From an uncultured Propionibacteriaceae bacterium (lineage in GTDB: Bacteria > Actinomycetota > Actinomycetes > Propionibacteriales > Propionibacteriaceae), in assembly GCA_938046585.1 (NCBI GenBank), contig CALIWR010000003.1:62001-126000 (forward strand): a stretch of DNA of 64,000 nucleotides, written 5' to 3'. This document shows, piece after piece, positions 59,299-64,000 of the stretch. The stretch's first letter is position 1. Each line of letters begins with the position of its first letter. The notes under the pieces are model-generated. The model was not told the DNA's origin, ran no database searches, and was given only the letters and a program-made list of their open reading frames with translations. The position numbers and the translations under genes are program-made.

Positions 59299-60441
59299 AT
59301 GAACTACGATGACATCGTGGTGTATCAGTCATATAAAGGCGGCAGGCGTTGTCGATATCACCGGCTCTTGCGCGCAGTGTCTCTCGAGAGTCTGTTCCCG
59401 GAAACACCAGCGGGTGTGCCTGAGATCGTCTGGACCGACCACGGCAACCCCCCGCCGACCCCAGCGCAACTGTACGAACGCTATGACCAGCTGCTAGCTG
59501 GCGCCACCGTGGATTCGCTGCGCTGGTTGCGTATAGCCGAGCCTGTCGCGACCCGCGCTCTCCAGCAGGCGGTCCCAGACGGGTGCCGACTGCATGGCCT
59601 TGAGCATCGGATCAAATCGCCGCAGTCACTGGTCGCTGAGATCGCTCGCAAGTCTGACGCTGACCCGGGATTCTCGGCGTACGACGTGCGTATTCCTGAC
59701 CTGTTGCGCTATACGGCGGTGGCTGCGTCATCCGATCGGGTGGTGGCGATGACGCGGGAGACCATCCGGGAGCTGAGAGGCCATGGTTGGGGCCTGGTGG
59801 AGATGGAGAGCTCTTTTGTCCACGGCAACCCTCGTATGGATCTGCGCGCGATTCTGCAGAATCATCAGAACGGCCAGGAGATCGAGGTGCAGTTCCACTC
59901 TGAGCAGTCGATCGAGGTCAAGGATGCCTGGCACAGTCAGTATGGCGTGGTACGCGACGGCGACCGGCCGCGATCTGAGAGATCCGAGGTGTACCAGGCG
60001 ATGGTCGAGGCCTGGCAGTCGGTTGAGGCCCCGGCCGGCCTGGATGATCTGAGATCCAGCGGGATGCCCGTGAAAACCCGCACCTTCAGCAATCGTTATG
60101 CGACCACCTCGCAGGGCGCGAACCTGTATCTGATGGCCGATCAGGGCCGGCACCGTTGGATTGCCCACGAGGACCACGCGAAGGGCCAGCTGTTTGTCTG
60201 GGTTCTGCAGACTGGTCGGTTCCACCGAAACCAGGCAGTGGAAGCAGACTTCTACTGGGATCAGAACTACCACTACCAGCCGATCGACACAGCCGAGGCC
60301 CGGAAACTGATGAAGCAGAAGCTGGGCAAGCTTGATGGCCGGAAGAAGTTCGAGCAACTAGCCCAGGTCCGCCAAGATCAGCAGGCGCTCGACCCGGCCG
60401 CCGTACTGGGGCACGATGTCGAAGCCGAGTCATCATCTTGA
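59299..60441 (+). CDS. Protein with RelA/SpoT-like synthetase domain (possible ToxSAS-like)
   Basis: This 380-residue protein shows a RelA/SpoT-type pattern in residues 95-225: HRIKSPQSLVAEI (103-115), the ADPGFSAYDVRIPDLLRYT stretch (DxxRYT), then EIEVQFHSEQSIEVKDAWHS and QYGVVRD, equivalent to the E-x-Q-I/F-H/R-T and final helix. The G-Y-x-S/G loop that binds the acceptor is replaced by NPRMDLRAIL, so pyrophosphokinase activity is uncertain. N-terminal (1-95) and C-terminal (250-380, with LYLMADQGRHRWIAHEDH) parts are not recognised. It lies beside the IetAS pair, convergent. The ATG has no clear ribosome site. Confidence 0.5.
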   Translation: MNYDDIVVYQSYKGGRRCRYHRLLRAVSLESLFPETPAGVPEIVWTDHGNPPPTPAQLYERYDQLLAGATVDSLRWLRIAEPVATRALQQAVPDGCRLHGLEHRIKSPQSLVAEIARKSDADPGFSAYDVRIPDLLRYTAVAASSDRVVAMTRETIRELRGHGWGLVEMESSFVHGNPRMDLRAILQNHQNGQEIEVQFHSEQSIEVKDAWHSQYGVVRDGDRPRSERSEVYQAMVEAWQSVEAPAGLDDLRSSGMPVKTRTFSNRYATTSQGANLYLMADQGRHRWIAHEDHAKGQLFVWVLQTGRFHRNQAVEADFYWDQNYHYQPIDTAEARKLMKQKLGKLDGRKKFEQLAQVRQDQQALDPAAVLGHDVEAESSS

Positions 60442-60476
60442 TGGACTTCCTTCGCTCTCGGTAGGTTTTCCGTTGA

Positions 60477-60514
60477 GCAGAACCGCGGCTGAGCTGGACC
60501 AGCCGCGGTTCTGC
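60477..60514. terminator. Strong terminator between RelA/SpoT-like gene and ietS
   Basis: Perfect 15-bp arms GCAGAACCGCGGCTG and CAGCCGCGGTTCTGC with an 8-nt loop, followed on the plus strand by CTTATT, serve two convergent genes. Confidence 0.9.
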
Positions 60515-60515
60515 C

Positions 60516-63005
60516 TTATTCGGTGATGATCGGAACGGGTGCGACGAGTTTCTGCTGGACCTGATGGTAGACATCGACGTTGAGTGATGGTTCTACCCAC
60601 AGCGACAATGCCACGGCAAAGTCCACCCGTTTGTCGTGAAGTCCGCCGGCCTGCTCGGTGCAGCGAACTGTCAAGTCCAGTGAACTGTCATCTTTCGTGG
60701 CGATGGCATGGTCCACCTCCCAGACGGCATGCTGCAGCGTGCCTCTCTTCGACCGAGTGGCATCGATGCTGAGCGTCGCCCCCAGCTTGTGGAATCCTGT
60801 CGGTTTTGCGAACTCCAGCTTGGCGCATCGATACTGCCGATGTCGCCAGTTCACCGGTGATAGCCACGCCAGGGTCGCCGTCACACGCTTCACGCCCCGC
60901 TGCTGTAATCCGCCTGGCAGCGGAAAAGACAGAATCGACTGTTCGCTCGCGCCCAGATTGCCGACATACAGGATGATCGCCTCGTGCTCTGCGCAGCCAT
61001 CTGCGAGAGACCGGGATAGTGCGCCATATCCGTGCGCGTACGGGCCAAGCCGATCATCCACATGCAGTTTGTCTGGAATCCGGGCTGAATGCGCCACCAG
61101 CGCTTTTGATGCCACGGCAAGTTCGGACCGCGTCAGTTCTCGATCGGCCGCAGCAGCAACGACATCGACGACTCGTGCCGCCTCTCGTGAGATAGCGGCC
61201 GCCGCTGGGCTGGTGCCCATCGTGAATGCCTCATTCCCATCGTTTGGTGCCGCCACCCGAATACCAGGACCAACCTTATGGTTGGCCGAAATGAACTCCA
61301 CGTCGTCCATCATGCGCTTGTGGAACAATACACGTCCGCCGGGGGCAAGTAGATCCGGTTTCACCGAGCGGCGCTGCCCAGGCCCGATTGCGCTCGTGGG
61401 ATTCACGATCAGAACGCCATCAGACGGATCGACCCGGTAGCAGCCAAGCGGAAATGACCCGGAATCGTCCATGTTGAGTGCACCGACCGTCAGTGCGTTC
61501 AATGACTCTGCCGGGGAGAGAAGACTTCGTCGGGGGGAGGTCTCGGCGACGGCGGAATTCACAGAATTGGCGCGTTCAGATCCGTTCAGTGAGCAGAAGG
61601 CAGTCGTTCCACCCGGGACCTGCAGCGATCCGTGATTCCCGGCGGCGACCACGACGAGGACCCCATATTCTGCGCTCAGCCAGTCCAGGGTTCTGGCCCA
61701 TGATGAGACGATCCCGTCGAATGGCGAACTGGGATCTGCCACCGACAGATTGACGACGACAATTGACTCTCCGACAGGGCCACGGTCTGTGTCCTTGGCG
61801 AACAACTCCCGAAACACCTTCCGCATCAGATCGGGTGCCAACTCCTTTTCGGGGAGTTCCTCCTCACGATCTTGAGTTTCAGATGTTGGCGTCAGAATCG
61901 GGCGTACCAGCACCGGTCGCCTCGCTGGCGATCCGCCCGTCGACAGGTCTCCCCAGACACACACGGATGCCATCGCCGTCCCGTGCCGGCGGTCGACGAC
62001 AGCGACGCTCGAGTCCAGACCATCGGGATCCCATACGACTACCCGTCCGGCTAGGCGGGGATGATTCGCTACCGGAACACCGTCCAGAACACACAACACT
62101 GGGTCCCCCACCGGGAGGTCATCTGTGGTATCCGCAGCTGATCCACAGGGTACCGCATCGGAGAACCCATCAGACTGTGCTGCCTTACGCAGATACATCA
62201 CGTGGCTCGACTGCACCACTGAGACGTCGGCAACATCATCGGTCGCCAGTCGTTGTAACAATTCCAGCGGGACGACACACTTCATGCCATGGTATCCGAC
62301 TTCGGCGATCTGGGCAGAGAAGATCACTCGACCACCCTCGGTTTCAACCAGACGGGTGACCTCGTGCTCCGCTTTCTGGCGAAGCGGTTCGGACTGCCGA
62401 TACCACAATTCAATCTCTATCGAGTGATCGCCGGGCAACATCCCGTCCAGGGCTTCTCGCGACTGGCTCATTCGGATTCTGTCCCGTGGTCCCCAGGGCC
62501 GGGCATCCTTCAGGTGAGCAAAAAGGTCCCGAAGTTGAGCGTAGCCTTTATCGACTATCCCTTTCTTCTGCCATAGGTTCCATTGTTTCAGGATGTTCTT
62601 TCGGGATTCCTCGTTGATGCAGACTGCATGAAGGTATCCCGAAACCGGTGATTCCTTATCCCGAGTCTTGCGGGGGAAATCTGAATCTGGATCGTAATCT
62701 CGTTCTACTTCAGACAACACCTCCAGATCGGTTTTCTTGGCAATCTGAGCGAGATCGATCTGTTTGTCGATTCCCTCGAAGACGATGACCAGCTGTGGGT
62801 CGCTGGCGCCCAACGATGTGGCCAGTTCCACCTGCTGCTTAAAGGCCTGGTCGATCTCACGGAGTCGGCTCTTCAGGCGTTGACCTTGCCTCTGTGGCGA
62901 CAGAGGATCAACCGTTGAATTACCGCCACCTCTTGGCTTAAATTGTGTGGGCGAATGGACTGTGCCCCACAGTACCGGCCGTACCGGTGACCTCTCGTCA
63001 GCCAT
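60516..63005 (-). CDS. ietS: Subtilisin-like serine protease IetS (AAA/subtilase defence module)
   Basis: This 829-residue cytosolic S8 protease has Asp308 in VLDGVPVANHP, His341 in RRHGTAMAS, the oxyanion Asn457 in AAGNHG and Ser599 in GTSPAAA, so the triad is complete. No signal peptide is present. Residues 1-290 form a helical/mixed N-terminal domain (RLREIDQAFKQQVELATSLG), and the C-terminal 200 residues form a beta-rich tail. Paired with the AAA ATPase just upstream (8-base overlap) it matches IetAS, first described for plasmid stability of pTiC58 and also a phage-defence module. The target is unknown. Confidence 0.85.
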   Translation of the reverse strand: MADERSPVRPVLWGTVHSPTQFKPRGGGNSTVDPLSPQRQGQRLKSRLREIDQAFKQQVELATSLGASDPQLVIVFEGIDKQIDLAQIAKKTDLEVLSEVERDYDPDSDFPRKTRDKESPVSGYLHAVCINEESRKNILKQWNLWQKKGIVDKGYAQLRDLFAHLKDARPWGPRDRIRMSQSREALDGMLPGDHSIEIELWYRQSEPLRQKAEHEVTRLVETEGGRVIFSAQIAEVGYHGMKCVVPLELLQRLATDDVADVSVVQSSHVMYLRKAAQSDGFSDAVPCGSAADTTDDLPVGDPVLCVLDGVPVANHPRLAGRVVVWDPDGLDSSVAVVDRRHGTAMASVCVWGDLSTGGSPARRPVLVRPILTPTSETQDREEELPEKELAPDLMRKVFRELFAKDTDRGPVGESIVVVNLSVADPSSPFDGIVSSWARTLDWLSAEYGVLVVVAAGNHGSLQVPGGTTAFCSLNGSERANSVNSAVAETSPRRSLLSPAESLNALTVGALNMDDSGSFPLGCYRVDPSDGVLIVNPTSAIGPGQRRSVKPDLLAPGGRVLFHKRMMDDVEFISANHKVGPGIRVAAPNDGNEAFTMGTSPAAAAISREAARVVDVVAAAADRELTRSELAVASKALVAHSARIPDKLHVDDRLGPYAHGYGALSRSLADGCAEHEAIILYVGNLGASEQSILSFPLPGGLQQRGVKRVTATLAWLSPVNWRHRQYRCAKLEFAKPTGFHKLGATLSIDATRSKRGTLQHAVWEVDHAIATKDDSSLDLTVRCTEQAGGLHDKRVDFAVALSLWVEPSLNVDVYHQVQQKLVAPVPIITE

Positions 63006-63981
63006 CGGTACGGGGCTGGGCCCTGTTCACCCAGGATCGCAATTGTCGCTCAGTCACCAAGGCCGGATCGGAACCGACGCCCTCCAGGATATGGCGTCGT
63101 TGAAGGTCTCCGGCGAAATCCTCCAACTCGGCATAGCTCACACCGCGGAGTCGATCCGCGATCGTACGCGCTGACTTTCCCAGGGGGATCCCGGTCCTCG
63201 CCGACCAGGCGCGAAGCCATTCGATCTTCCCGTCTCGACTCGCCGGCGGCAGCGACAGTCGAATCTGCATTCTTCGCCAAACGGCCCGGTCGAGCAGCTC
63301 GGCATGGTTGGTGGCTGCGACCACAATGACATGGCTCGGCAGCCGGTCGACCTGAAGCAGTAGGGAGCTGACCACCCGCTTGATCTCGCCGGTCTCATGA
63401 ATGTCTCCACGCTCCTTGGCGACCGCATCAAATTCGTCGAAGAAGAGCACGCAAGGACGAATCCGGACAGCCGCGAACAAGGTCTCCATTCGGGCCGCGG
63501 TCTCGCCTAGGAAAGAGCCGATCAGACCCTCGTACCGGACGGTCAGCAACGGCACCGCCACCTCGGTTGCGATCGCCTCGGCTAGGGTCGTCTTCCCACT
63601 GCCCGGGGGACCCTCCAGCAGCACCCGGTGACGGGGCTCCACGCCGTGACTGTTCAGCAACGCCCGCCGGTGGTGCTCCTCGACCAGATTGCTTACCGCC
63701 TCCCGAACTGTTGCCGGCAGCACCAACTCCGAGAGCCGTCTCGTCGGATCGGTCTCGTGCAGGAGACCAGCTGACTCCTGGCGTCGGGTGAGTGGCGATA
63801 TCGATGACCCAGGCGTCTTGCGGCTACGCTTGGCCAGCGCCTCGGTCAGTTGCGAGGCGAGCACACCGTGCCGCTTCGCGTTCTCCTCTGCGATCAGCGC
63901 CTCAGCGGCGCGGCGGAAGGCGAGGTCATCGCCACCCGCACCAGACTGCACCAGCGCCAGGAGCAGATCTGCTCGCGCCAT
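62998..63981 (-). CDS. ietA: AAA ATPase IetA (AAA/subtilase defence module)
   Basis: This 327-residue ATPase has Walker A GPPGSGKT at 124-131, Walker B VLFFDEFD at 178-185, sensor 1 VVAATNHAELLD and arginine fingers in RAVWRRMQIRL. Residues 1-90 are helical and variable. In IetAS systems the AAA protein is thought to restrain or deliver substrates to the protease. The ATG at 63981 is preceded by GGAGGGGAAGAAC. It is the first gene of the pair; anything upstream lies beyond the window. Confidence 0.87.
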   Translation of the reverse strand: MARADLLLALVQSGAGGDDLAFRRAAEALIAEENAKRHGVLASQLTEALAKRSRKTPGSSISPLTRRQESAGLLHETDPTRRLSELVLPATVREAVSNLVEEHHRRALLNSHGVEPRHRVLLEGPPGSGKTTLAEAIATEVAVPLLTVRYEGLIGSFLGETAARMETLFAAVRIRPCVLFFDEFDAVAKERGDIHETGEIKRVVSSLLLQVDRLPSHVIVVAATNHAELLDRAVWRRMQIRLSLPPASRDGKIEWLRAWSARTGIPLGKSARTIADRLRGVSYAELEDFAGDLQRRHILEGVGSDPALVTERQLRSWVNRAQPRTDG

Positions 63982-64000
63982 GTTCTTCCCCTCCCTGCCA

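Overview
The window is high-GC DNA with tightly packed, ATGA-coupled operons. It looks like a chromosomal piece of an actinobacterium, most likely a member of the Propionibacteriaceae. The best support is an anaerobic (early-cobalt) cobalamin pathway carrying a CbiE-CbiG-CbiH triple fusion of the kind described from Propionibacterium freudenreichii. This placement is an inference from gene content, not from a database search.

Region 1 (1-10.1 kb): a compact type I-G (formerly I-U) CRISPR-Cas locus. At least 22 perfect 36-bp repeats run off the left edge of the window. A leader with a minus-strand promoter follows, then an operon read right to left: csb1(cas7)-csb2(cas5-6)-cas3-csb3-cas4/cas1-cas2. 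Region 2 (10.5-12.3 kb): the housekeeping operon rpsF-ssb-rpsR-rplI. Region 3 (12.3-19.4 kb): a carbohydrate module. A GntR regulator and a Gfo/Idh oxidoreductase diverge from an ABC importer (two permeases plus a Tat lipoprotein), a ThuA-like protein and an aldehyde dehydrogenase. A perfect 14-bp palindrome sits in the overlapping divergent promoters.

Region 4 (19.4-28.7 kb): single genes, namely a DUF1963 protein, a lipoprotein, an AT-richer stretch with an amber-interrupted ORF, an MFS transporter, a membrane protein, a nitroreductase, a macrodomain fused to about 425 uncharacterised residues, and a phosphohexomutase. Region 5 (28.8-49.7 kb): the cobalamin region, with three B12 riboswitches controlling cbiL-cbiF-cbiEGH-cbiX/sirC, cbiMNQO (cobalt import) and cobO-cobB/C-cobA, plus cbiD, cbiC, cbiT, cbiJ and a DUF364 gene. 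Several enzymes are fused. Cobyric acid synthase, CbiB and the nucleotide-loop genes are not in the window. This region is interrupted at 40.4-44.1 kb by a WXG100/type VII-secretion-like island with three SUKH (SMI1/KNR4) immunity genes, one intact HNH toxin-like gene and several toxin and gene-start remnants.

Region 6 (49.9-64 kb): a secreted lysozyme-like protein with peptidoglycan-binding repeats, an LssY_C membrane protein flanked on both sides by a short inverted-repeat family, a MoxR-DUF58-vWA-vWA-TPR (Bat-like) operon, a decayed M15 peptidase gene, a protein with a RelA/SpoT-like domain, and at the right edge an AAA-ATPase/subtilase pair matching the IetAS plasmid-stability and phage-defence module. 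Defence and conflict genes therefore sit at both ends and in the middle of otherwise metabolic DNA.
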